DNA of 64,000 nucleotides, taken from NCBI GenBank assembly GCA_002989075.1, contig PSQN01000006.1:1811018-1875017 (forward strand), in the 5' to 3' direction. The first letter of the stretch is position 1, and each line of letters begins with the position of its first letter. Positions 10,714-21,133 of the stretch are shown here, piece by piece. The notes beneath the pieces are model-generated. The model ran no database searches and was not told the origin of the DNA. It worked only from the letters and a program-made list of their open reading frames with translations. The stretch comes from Arthonia radiata. Its lineage: Eukaryota > Ascomycota > Arthoniomycetes > Arthoniales > Arthoniaceae. Both the position numbers and the translations under genes were made by a program.

Positions 10714-12254
10714 TCAACTCGCTCCTAACTTCTCAACCCTCGCCTCCAACTCCCTCACCCACTTCTCCACAGCCTCTCTGTTCCCCTCGCTCTTCCCCTC
10801 GCCCTCCTCCAGCCTCTTCTCAAGCCCATTCAAGCTTTCCCGCCACTTATCCAACTCTTCAGCCATCTCACTCTGACGCTTCTCCACCGTATCAAGGTTC
10901 TCTGCCGCGCCCGCCGCATCCGCATGTAACGCATGCAGACTCCTCAACCGTTCCAGCAACCCAGGCACAAGCGGCGCCAAAGCCTCAATAGTCGGCAGCT
11001 GCTCAAACAGCTTCCGCACCTGCGCGCTCTGCTCCGTCTCTTCACCCGCAAGCAGCGTCTGCGCCGTCTGATCCAGCGATGGCGCGTCGCCGTCCGCCTC
11101 ATTAGCCGCGTTCGTTGCCTGCCGTGACATCGACGGTCTGATGCCCGCACCGTAGTACGAGCTGGGCCGGCTGTGCGAGAACGATTGCCCTGACATCGGC
11201 CGCGAGAACGACGCTTGAGAATTTTGCCGTGCGTGCGTCCGCAGGTCCGTCTTCGCTTGCATGGCGTTTTTGCGCGCTGTTGCGAGGGCGTCTGCTGATT
11301 GGGATAGTGATTGGGTTTTGCTTGTCAGTGCGGTGAGAGTTGGGCCAGATGTGTTGCTGAGGACGGTAAGCTGGCGGTCGAGGGTTTGGAGTTGTGGGAG
11401 GATGGGCCGCGCGGGCGTGTTACTGGGTAAGGAGAGCGCGGGGAGACCCAGAGCGTCTTCGAGGGCGGCCATGCGGGCTTCGAGCTCTGCGGCGAGGGTG
11501 AGGGCGCGGGTGGTTTGGGCGGGGTCGGGGAGAGATTGGTTGAGTAAGTCTTGCGTATTTGGCGATGATTCGAGGTTCTTGTCTGAAGTTGCATGGCCGT
11601 TCGTCTGGGACTCATGTCGTGAAGCCTGTGGTCTATCGTCGTCAAAGCCTCTTAGCGACTCGAACAGCTTCTGCACAACGTCGTCATCTCGGTCTTTACT
11701 GCTTTCTAGATCGCGCTTGTCTTGCTCTTCTTTCACCTCTTCGACTTCACGTTTCAACCTGGCGACCTTCTCCTCGAAGGTCTCTACTTCCTCCTTCTCT
11801 CCATCTGGTTGCGCGCCGAACGCTTCGAACTCCTCCTTCCGTTTTCTTCTGCCAACCTTATAGCTCTTGCGATTCGCGAGGTTTCCAGAGAAGTCAACGC
11901 CCTTCGCGTTGACGCGCGCTGAGCTGAACTTGTTGCGCGCTTGGGTGGGACGCGTAGCGGCTCTGTCTATGCCTGAAGCTTCCTCGTCGGAGAGTGTGCG
12001 TGAGTCTTGAGGTGTTTCTTGATAATCTGAGGAGCGTGATGAGGAGCGAGAGCTGTGTGGAGACTTCTGGAAAGCATAAGCGTGGAATGCCCGTTGTCTC
12101 ACGCGAGGGAAAGCTCACAGTGTCCTCGAGGTCTTGTTTAGTCTCATACACGTCCGGCGCGGAGTCCTGCGAGGTGTTAATTGCGTTATAGATGGTACTT
12201 TGGGTGAGAACATACGAGATCCGGCAATGCCGCGTATTTGCGCGTTTGAGCCAT
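10714..12254 (-). CDS. Dynactin subunit 2 (dynamitin, p50)
   Basis: Three exons (12254-12216, 12166-12119, 12066-10714) give 479 residues. The N-terminus MAQTRKYAALPDL then DSAPDVYET matches the conserved dynamitin start (KYA-LPDID-APDVYET). The first 29 residues are split over two tiny exons with introns of 49 and 52 nt. The body is largely coiled coil: EEKVARLKREVEEVKEEQ around 105-125, and the last 80 residues. Dynamitin belongs to the shoulder of the dynactin complex that links dynein to cargo and is needed for nuclear migration in hyphae. A Ser/Arg-rich segment lies after residue 30. It is convergent with the kinase gene, whose stop lies only about 160 bp away. Confidence 0.88.
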
Positions 12255-12509
12255 GTTTAAATTGCGCAGTCTATTCCAACCATCCTGGTTTCGAGCCAAA
12301 GTCTTGTATACGATAGCAGCTCCATGAATATCCAATGCAGGAGAACTTTATGCCTTAATCGTAAGGCAAGAACTATCTTCCCCTATCAATATCACCTTCC
12401 CGTATCTCTGTCGACCGTTGTCCTAAGACGCGCTTCATGAAGACAGAGTCACTTCAAATAATGATAGCAAAGATACAGAAGCTCTCGGGTACTGAGCATC
12501 AAGCAGGCG
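12255..12509. promoter_or_regulatory. Divergent promoter region, dynamitin/ALG12
   Basis: A 255 bp region between two divergent start codons should carry both promoters. No clear TATA box; the sequence is only moderately AT-rich. Confidence 0.5.
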
Positions 12510-14339
12510 ATGCTTGGTGATGGGCACAACATGAACCTTCTCCTCCGTAAGTCGATCCTTAAGACGAGCAGATGCATCCGTGGACAAAATTCTCATTTCA
12601 GCAGACTATGCTCTGTTGTCCCTGATACCAGCCGTGATACTCCTGCATCTTTTGGCGGCTCCATATACGAAAGTAGAAGAATCCTTCAATATCCAAGCCA
12701 TCCACGACATCTTGACGTACGGGATTCCTTTCAGCAACGTCGCCGAGCGGCTGCAGCGTGATTATGACCATGTCACCTTCAGCGGCTCCGTGCCTAGGAG
12801 CTTTGTTGGCGCATTAGCTCTGTCGGCGTTGACGAAGCCGTTTGTATGGATGTGCAGTGATGGCAAGCAAGTTCAGATCCTAGGTATGCGGCTGTAATTA
12901 CGGCTAATGGTGCGGAGCTTGGTTGACCCTGGCGCAGTCCGTGGTATACTTGGCATGATCAATGCGGCTTCTTTGCTTTCTCTAGAGCAGGCAGTGAGTC
13001 AAGCGTTTGGTCAGACAGCTGGGTATTGGTTTGTCCTCTTGCAGGCCAGCCAATTCCACGTGACGTATTACGCTTCACGAACGCTGCCAAACTTTCTTGC
13101 ATTTCCATTCGGTAAGCGTGCCCAAGCCGATTCTAGCTATTTCGGTATACTTATTGATCTGCAGTCATGATCTCCTTGCGCATGCTCATTCTCTCACACT
13201 TCGGCAGCAAACAGAAGAAGGCTCGGCGTGGCCAAATCTCTCTTGAACTTCTCACCATGGCAGGTGTCATATTTCGCTCTGAGCTTGCCCTCCTACTCGC
13301 AAACATGACCTTGACGTTTGCGTTCTCTATTCGACTGTCTCTAAGACACATAATTATCCCGGTAGGCATTGGTGCGGTGATCCTCAGCCTGCTGATATCG
13401 GTCCCCATTGATTCTTTCTTTTGGCAACATGTACCCATGTGGCCTGAGCTACATGCACTGCTGTACAACACAGTGGAGGGCAAGTCCTCAGAATGGGGTA
13501 CAAGCCCTTGGCATTATTACTTCACCAATTCGATTCCGAAGCTGATGATGAACCCTGTGTCACTGCTTCTTTGTGTACCCATAGCTCTCTTGACCAAAGG
13601 CACCCAGAGGTTTACTTTGGACCTCATGTATCCTCTGCTAGCATTTGTGGCCATGTTCAGCTTATTACCGCACAAGGAGTGGCGGTTCATCGTGTATGTC
13701 ATCCCTGGCCTAACCGCCATTGCATCGGCTGGAGCCTCTTGGATCTGGTCAAGACGGAACAAGTCTTGGCTTCACAATCTCCTCGCCTTGTCACTCATCG
13801 GCTCCGTCCTCGGTAGCTTCGCGGCAAGCTTGGCCTTACTGAGTATTTCGAGCCTGAACTACCCAGGAGCAATGGCACTCCAGCAGCTGCAATCCCTCGC
13901 ACGGGACGATAATCGTTCCTTGAAGGTCCATCTGGACAATATGAGCTGTCAATCTGGAGTGACGAGATTCTTGCAAGATGACAACCCCTTAGAGGGACCA
14001 TCGACCATGCAGTACGACAAGACTGGAACCCCATCCTTACTGATGGAGAAACGATTCTGGGACCAGTTTGACTACGTGATCGCCGAAGATCCAGCCGCGC
14101 TGCCAGGCAGTTGGGAAGTAGTTGGAACGGTCAGTGCTTACGAACGACTCAGCGTGCAAGATGGCCAAGGTCTTGCTTCTACTGTGTGCAGTAGCCTCTT
14201 TGGCTCTCGCGGCACAAAAGTTTGCGGTTCAGTCGATCAAATGGAAGACTTGATCTCCCAACGTCTCACTCGAGGTCGATGGCCACGCGTCCGGCTCACG
14301 CCAAAGATATCGATCCTGAGAAACAAAGCACTCGGGTGA
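12510..14339 (+). CDS. ALG12: Dol-P-Man:Man7GlcNAc2-PP-dolichol alpha-1,6-mannosyltransferase
   Basis: Four exons (12510-12546, 12602-12883, 12938-13111, 13165-14339) give 555 residues. It is a GT22 multi-pass ER membrane enzyme that adds the eighth mannose to the lipid-linked N-glycan precursor in the ER lumen. The N-terminal motif [17 protein letters not shown] is the hallmark GT22 segment, followed by [12 protein letters not shown]. Exon 2-4 joins restore [12 protein letters not shown] and FPFVMISLRM, both typical of ALG12. The HKEWRF motif near residue 325 identifies this branch. Hydrophobic segments run through the first 420 residues; the last ~120 are a soluble lumenal-type region. Translation may begin at 12510 or at the second in-frame ATG at 12531, which gives the more usual short N-terminus. 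Confidence 0.93.
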
Positions 14340-14582
14340 GAAAAGGCCATCAATCTCAGTCGTCAAATCTGACGTCTTCAAATGCGACAGTCTTCTCATT
14401 CGGCTTTGATGAAGTCTTTCGCAGCTTCCAAGACGTGTCTTGACCTTGAGGTCTGCTGGCCTGAAAGTACGGTGTCAGTATAGATTATTGAACGTTTGAA
14501 ACACGAGCTGAGCCCGAGCCGGCATGCAATGCAGCTTGGCTACATGTTTGGTGGCGCCGGCGGACTGACGAAATTGACATCT

Positions 14583-16384
14583 TTAATGGATAGAATGCTG
14601 GGGCTTGTGACTTACCTCGACTACAGCAATGGTGCTGCCTCGGAACGCGTTGACCTTGGTAGATTGAAACTTCCGAGCGCTGATGTGATTTTCGAAGAGT
14701 ACGTCCAGCTCGCTATATGCGCGCCCTTTCGGCTCTGGCAAGCGAAAGAACATCCAAACAAGGCACACGAAATTGGTTCCGGCCCAGAAGAACGCAGAAA
14801 ATGGACCCCAGTTCCAAGCGGTCGTCGTTAGCTGGTAGTTGGTCAGGATATTGACGATAATGCTACCAACATTTGTGCTCATCCTGGCAACGACGATAGT
14901 CTTGGCTTTGAGCCTGGTCGACGGCAACTCCGATACGAGCGAGTAACAGACAGGTCCGACCGTTGAGTCATACACTAATGCGAAGACAAGAATGAGACTG
15001 CCTATCGCCCACTCGACCGAAGACTCGTGACGGCCTAATCCCAGCAGACCTACCATGAGCAGCAATACGAACAACGTCGCTTGGCCTGACACGTAGAGTG
15101 TACGCCGACCAGCGCGATTGATGAGAAACCACGCCCCCACTCCCGCACACACCCCAATTGCATACACGCCCATTGTCATGCTGAAAGCAGAGTCGCTCGA
15201 CATGCCGGCGCGCAGGTAAAACACCGTTGAGTATCCCATCAGATTGGCGCCGCAAAACGCTTGCGTGACCCATATCATACATACGATCTCGGTTCTCCGC
15301 CTATCAATGCCACGAAGAAGGTCAAAATACGAGCAGTCTCGTCCGGCGTCACCCTCAAGTCGGGCTGATGATCATCAGCTAACATCACGTCCAACCGGCT
15401 GTAAGAAGACTTACTCGTGTGCTCCATCATTGCCACGGTCCTCCCGAGATCGAGAAATCCAGCACTTCTTTTGGTCAACCTACTCAAAGACTCTTCTGCC
15501 TCACGGTGACGTCCCTTCCGTACAAGCCACCAAGGGCTCTCCGGCATCAGCGCGGCCGCAATGACCAGCGGCACCGGCCACACCCACTGCACGCCAAAGG
15601 GTATTCGATACGCCCACTGATCAGCCCTCGTGTTCATCGCCCGCATCACTCCCGCCTCGATCAACTGCCCAATGGACCAACAGATGTTCACGTACGTCGT
15701 CAGATACGCTCGTAACGCCACGGGCGCAACTTCACTGGCGTAGCTCGTCGTCGCAATCTGGAATACGCCCCACGGCATGCCACACAGCATTTGGCCGGCC
15801 AGAAGCATACCGAGATCGCGTGCGAAGAACGTGATGAAGACGACTGCCACGAGGAATACCAACGCCGCAGATATGGTACGTCTGTACCCATATCGGTCAA
15901 GCATGAGACCAGCAAAAGACAGTCCAAGGATCTCGCCGACTTGCACCGCATTGCTCAGCGCTGACTTCCACGCCGCTGAGATGACCGCGTCACCGTTCAC
16001 GTCCACCTGGCTCGCATAGCGGCGCGTGAAGCTGTCCTGTGCAAAAAGACTGATGATGAGTACGCTGTCATATCCCACCATCACCACTGCCGTCGACATG
16101 GCGATGGACCATGCTGCCGCCGGCGCATAAAGACGCAGAGACTGCCGGAGTGTCAGGGACTTTTCGAAAGCAGTGGCGGATTGAGAGTCTGAGGTCAAGG
16201 CGCCGAAGGAGGGATCGATGGTGGAGGCGCGGCGTATGAATGCGTCGGGGACGGAGGCGGTGTCTTTCTGTTGCTCGATGGGTTGAAGGGAGGAGCCTCG
16301 GCGAGCGGTGGAGGCGTAGAGATTGGGGACGAGGGAGGTGCGGCGGGCGTGCGCGTCTTGGACGGGTTCTTCGGCGGCGTCCAT
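14583..16384 (-). CDS. MFS sugar transporter, maltose/alpha-glucoside permease type
   Basis: Two exons (16384-15415, 15364-14583) give 583 residues with about 12 hydrophobic segments. Sugar-porter signatures: DRYGYRR after TM2-TM3, PESPWWLVRKGR at the end of TM6, and RAGRRTLY after TM8. The lead-in FEKSLTLRQSLRLY then VVMVGYDSVLI resembles fungal alpha-glucoside:H+ symporters (MAL/AGT1 type). Removing the 50-nt intron joins MMEHT to TRLEGDAGRDCSYFDLLRG and on to RRRTEIVCMIW, the conserved loop between TM6 and TM7. It should import a disaccharide or hexose across the plasma membrane with protons; the substrate is inferred only from subfamily resemblance. The hydrophilic N-terminus (about 70 residues) is usual for this group. 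Confidence 0.9.
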
Positions 16385-16981
16385 GGGGAATTGCTGTAGA
16401 TGCTACAATACCGCGAGGTCTCCAGCATCTAGAAGTCGAGCTTATATACTAAAACAGGCTTCATTTGCTTCAGCATTACGAACTGCGAATTTCCGCTGTC
16501 GTTTCTCATAGAAGCAGGCGCTGATGTAGCTATAGCCTCGGTGGGCTCAACGTCGATGTCATACACTTATCTTGTACTACCGCGGCTGCGGAACACAAGA
16601 TCGCGCGGAATCCTCCAGTTCGGTGAGCGTGCAGTATGCAAGTGTCCTGCACGATGAGGAGATCGGAGTCTCGGCAGTTGGGCCCGATGCCGCGTGTGAT
16701 GCTGCAAAAGAGGGTTTGGGCGCTGTGATTTGCTACGAGCTCTGGGTGTCGTGCAGGATCTACTGGGCTAGCGTGGGAGGGTACTGCGATGACATGCCGA
16801 GTAGTGCATCGATTTAGGACAAAGACATCTCAAATGCCAGCGAATGCATGGACAATGGATAGATGAAGTGCTCACATCTGTATGCGCGACGTGGGAACAT
16901 ACTTGGTCCCCTGTACATCGCCGTCTATGTCAACCCACATAGATACCCTTCACAGTCATACGTATCATTGAATGGCAAGAC
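16385..16981. other. Intergenic, about 600 bp
   Basis: Upstream of the sugar transporter and downstream of the next minus-strand gene. A plus-strand frame at 16572-16817 has no protein-like features. No regulatory element identified. Confidence 0.5.
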
Positions 16982-17704
16982 TTAATTGTCGACCTCCTCT
17001 TGCTTGACGCGCTTGCGACGATGACCGTTCGTCTTCAGTCCGGCAGCCTCCTGCTTCACTGGCGCGCTCTCTGCCCTTACTCGTGCCTCGGCGCGACTAT
17101 CTCCTCCCGCTTCGTCTGGCTCTGCCACGACGCTGGACAGGGAGGAGTCTGTTCCCGTCAGTCCTGCTCAAGATGGGAGTGTGACGGGCAAGCTCACCGA
17201 CGCGCGCATCATTGCTTGGGTCATCAATGCCAGTCGTGTCCTCCTCCACCTCCTCCGCCTTGATGACTGTAGTTCCCATCATCCTGTCGATCAATTTGCT
17301 GAATTCTAAAGCCCAGACTTCCGCAGTGGCGTATACAGTCTCTTTTCCGCTCGCCGGACCAAGGCAGTCTTTGAGTGTTCTTTGCATGGCATCTGGTGCA
17401 AGTGTGCTTCTGTCAAGAATCTCGTTGATCGCACTGAATTCTCTGAACAGCACGCGTATGATCGTTTGACTCGAGGCGGCTATTTGACTGATTTTGATGA
17501 TTGCACTCACGTCGCCGTGAGAGATTCGACCTACAACACTTGGATCAGATCGAAGTGATGACATTCTATCGCGCATTTCAAAGACAATGGCTACGCATGG
17601 ACATGAAGCTATCACTCACTGGCAGCGCCAGTAACAGTAAGGTCATCTTCCGCTTGCCCGTTGGAGATGGCATGACCGTTGCCATTCCCGTTTTGCCCGT
17701 CCAT
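16982..17704 (-). CDS. Uncharacterised small protein with acidic middle and basic C-terminus
   Basis: Model of three exons (17704-17620, 17530-17198, 17163-16982), 199 residues starting MDGQNGNGNGHAISNGQ. The central part looks helical and folded (SQTIIRVLFREFSAINEILD, later VWALEFSKLIDRM), followed by an acidic stretch (KAEEVEEDTTGIDD). The last exon encodes a plausible tail with VKQEAAGLKTNGHRRKRVKQ, a nuclear-localisation-like basic cluster. No family recognised. The second intron would be only 34 nt (17164-17197), unusually short but with GTGAGC and GAGCAG ends; skipping it changes the tail to an Arg-rich stretch ending RRSGRR. The first intron is 89 nt. The coding character of the middle exon is good; the ends are less sure. 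Confidence 0.55.
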
Positions 17705-17745
17705 GTCGTCGGAATCGTCGAAGAGAGAGGTGTTTTGAGAGGCTT

Positions 17746-18294
17746 CTATGCAATGACAGATGCGAGAGAGTGTGAGCGAGGAGCAGCAAAGGAAGCAGAA
17801 AGCTGAAGCCAAGGCGAAAGAAAGGAACGGAGATGACGTTCGCCGTCAAAAACTTTCATCACCGCCTCTTCCCCCGAGAGAGCATTTGTCAGCGGGCCCT
17901 GAACGCGACTTCCTTTTCTGTTTTGTTGAGACGGCAGAATCGGCAGGAGCAGCACAGTGGTGCCTAGGTTTAGACGAGCGTGCTGAGTGCGAGGATTCGC
18001 GGTCGGGGCTCGCGCGTGGGTGTAAATGAGTGTTGATCGATGCTGTTTGAAACCATGTCGTCGCTGGACTGCAACATTGCTGAGGAGCCTGTATGATCGC
18101 GTACCTTGACATGTCTCTCAAGCGTGAGTGAGAAGACCAGTGTCTGTTCAAGGTGGTCTGCAGTTGTCAAGATTGCACCTTGGCACATCTGGCGGTGTGA
18201 AGCTGAGCTTCGCGATCTCGTCGAGGAAGTTGCGGTCTGATGAACCGACTGATCTGATCACCTCATCCACGAGAGGCGTCACAACCGGGTCCAT
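17746..18294 (-). other. Coding-like region of unclear structure downstream of TEL2
   Basis: On the minus strand an ATG at 18294 opens a frame reading MDPVVTPLVDEVIRSV, then DRNFLDEIAKLSFTPPDVP, which looks like real protein. About 45 residues in, a second frame takes over with DHLEQTLVFSLTLERHVK, again protein-like and followed by a GTACGC donor. The two frames differ by one base and I find no believable intron between them (the only candidate is 21 nt). Beyond 17970 the frames lose protein character. This may be a small real gene with a sequence error or odd intron, or a decaying gene. Function unknown. Confidence 0.3.
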
Positions 18295-18377
18295 GACGAA
18301 GGAACTGTAGGAGTTGCTGGATGTAAGAGGATCGATCACCTGAACATTGGTGTGTTTAATACGCAGAGTAGACCTCT

Positions 18378-20881
18378 TCAGCGTCCAAAATCCACCAAAT
18401 CACTCACCATCAACCTCTCATAGCTCTCAATGACCTCCTTCGTCGCGACCAGCACACCTGCGCACAATGTCTTGATTCGCTCTTCTTCCTCGTGGACTCC
18501 TTGCAGACCGCTAATGAGCCTGTCGAAGACCGTGTTGCACCATTCGTGAATCTCAACAATGTCGCGTGAGTGCCGCTCGACGAGTGACCGCTTGTCTTCG
18601 TTGACATTGAGCACAGACAGGAAGCCAAAGAGCAATGCTTCGAGTGTCGCATGATCATTCACGGCACGCGTCCGCAAGGTAAGTAGTAGCGACAGCATCT
18701 CCGCTGTGAGCTGGGGTAGCATAAGCGTCGAAGGACCGGCGGAAGTAAGGATGATGGCCAGTGTTTTGACGAGAGTCGGTAGTACATGGCTGCCACTGGG
18801 CAGGCCTGAGGCGTGAGATGCGAAGTTGGCAGTCAATGGGAAGAAGAAGCATTCTGCTACAATCTTGGTGAGGTCATTACGGATGACTTTGCGCTGGCTG
18901 CGTTTCTTCGTCGTGGAGACCGGATTGAGCATGCTCTTTGAGAGCTGATTGGAGAGGCGATCCATTTCGGAGTCTTGCAAGTACAGCTTATGCAGCCGCT
19001 CAGGTAGCGTCTTCGAGGGAAATTGGTTCTCGGACGAGTGGTCATTATCAGTCTTGTAACCGGCAAGCTCGCGCGCTGCGAGACCTAACGCTGTCAATCC
19101 TGCGACCCGTTGGCCAATATTGAAGTCGCCTTCGAAGACAGTCGTTGCGAAGTACGGGCCGCATGATTTGGGCTGTGCAACGAGCAGCGCAATCATCCCT
19201 TGCAGTCGTAGCTCTAGGAAGTTGTCAAGCGCGAATGGATCCGACAGATGGAAGTATGCAGCACAGATCTCAATGGCACGGTCTGAAAGCTCCGTGCCGA
19301 AGTCAGCTTTTCTTCGTATCAGAGATGGCGCTGTTTTGAGAGCAAGATGTTGAATGTCAGCATCTTCGGTATTCGACAATTGGGTGATGAGATCGCGGAT
19401 GTAGACAGGCGCTTTTGGTTTCTTGCGCTGAACGAGAGTCGGATCATCATCTGAATCTTCAGGGTCAGTGTCTGCTTTGGCGTAAGGTGCTAGATCGTCA
19501 TCACTGTCATCATCTTCCTCAATGACCTGAATCTTGGAGATAGCTTTCGAAGCCTTCGCCTTTCGCGGCTTCTGTTGCTTCGGACGCAAGGTGAGCGCCT
19601 TTTCATTCATCACAGCTTGACTGTCCTGTTCCGGTGAATCATCCAAGGATCCGACATGGTCATCGACGGCAAGAAGATTTGCAAGCTCTTCGTAAGCCTT
19701 CTTGTCCTCACCTTCAAAGTCGAACTTCATACGCGTCTCCGGCTTGTCAATGAGCTGAGATATGATGCATCCCACCGCCATCCCCAAAAAGCGCACTTTT
19801 GGACTGGAACTTGATAATCGTGCAGAGACACCAGCAGTGTGGATACTCGAATGTCCAAGCATGAAGACAGCCATCGGCGTTCGACGACGCACTGCACCAG
19901 CGAGGAGTAGGAGCGCTTGTGCCAAGTCTGGTTTTGATTAGCAAGGCGTGATGCATTGATATCAGACTTGGGTACTCACGCTCTTGCTGGACCACATTGA
20001 TATGCTTGATCACCATTTTGTCAGAAAACTTCGTCCAGATTTGCTCGAGAACCTTCTCGCGCTCCCCATGAAACATTGCAGCGATGACTGCGCGATACAT
20101 CGATATCGACGCATTCGGCACTGCGAGTAGCCATCCAGAAAGGTGCTCAGCCAGGTCCGAAGAATCAGCTGACACGACCGCGTCGATTAGAGCAGCACCG
20201 GCGCCAACGAGGCTTGACGGCGCTGCAGGGTTGGCATCGCTGTGCTGTGGACAGGTTGGCAGATAGCGCTTAGACACTAGTTCGACAGTCGAGAGCAGGA
20301 AGCGCCTTTGCTCATGTGACCGCAGGCTTCGTATGAGCTCTTTCAGCTCAGCCACATATCGTGGTCGTTCGAGCACAGTCGACGTAATGATAGCTGCCAC
20401 AATCTCATCTATATGCGTTTAGCTCCCTCACTTACTTTGTAACTGAAAGCACTCACCGACCTGTATAACCTAGAAAGAACGATTTCCCACATAGATCGGC
20501 GACGGGCTGCCACTCATCCGCGCTGACCTTGGCATCTCGTCGCTTCACAAGCGCAGCGATGCCGCCACCTAGCCAACTTGCGTAATTCGTGCCATTGCCA
20601 ATCCAAGACTCCTCCCTTGGACCCGATGAAGCAGCCTTCAAGGCATCATTTGCCTGCGCCGCCACGGACAACATCCGCCCAGACGCAACTAAGTCAACAA
20701 AGCCTTTCCATTGAGGTCGCGATTTCTCAAGCGCCGGCAGCTCAGTTGACGTCCAGATGTTTGTTAATGATTCTTGCAGCGATTTTTGTATGGTCTGGAT
20801 GCGCTGCAGGTCTTTCTTGGCTGCTGCCAGGAGGGCGCGTTGTTTGGAGAGATTCTGGCCGATCTCTCGAAACAAGTCCAT
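18378..20881 (-). CDS. TEL2: Telomere length regulation protein Tel2 (TTT complex subunit)
   Basis: Three exons (20881-20461, 20408-19980, 19927-18378) give 799 residues. Tel2/TELO2 works with Tti1 and Tti2 and Hsp90 to mature PIKK kinases (TOR, ATM, ATR). Conserved landmarks are an acidic linker with DDDSDDDLAPYAKADTDPE then KPKAPVYIRDLI (about residues 405-455), and a helical-repeat C-terminus. The second intron (52 nt) is canonical and joins VVQQE to HLAQALLLLAG. The first intron is odd: only donor GTCGGT at 20460 keeps the frame (giving LGYT-DEIVAAI), although a better GTGAGT lies 4 nt further in. The C-terminus ends LMVSDLVDFGR. Confidence 0.85.
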
Positions 20882-21133
20882 GATTCACTTGAGTGGTGTT
20901 CGATTACGTGATCACCACGTACGACCTGCATATCACGCCTTGCTTTGAAGCACCATGATGGAGTTGCTCCAAAGTAAAGTCGAGACACAACGCATGAACG
21001 CGTTCAATATCTGAATATTCGTGCCTTACTTTTCAGGCTGCAGCTGAACGAGGAAAAAATGATCATAGGCATACTGATGTGTTGCGAAGATAAAATATAG
21101 TATGTGTGGATGCGCGGAAGAGCGTCGTACGTG
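20882..21133. other. Intergenic, 252 bp
   Basis: Between the TEL2 start and the ATG14 stop, both on the minus strand. AT-rich around 21050-21100 (ATAAAATATAGTATG), which probably serves the TEL2 promoter or the ATG14 3' end. Confidence 0.45.
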
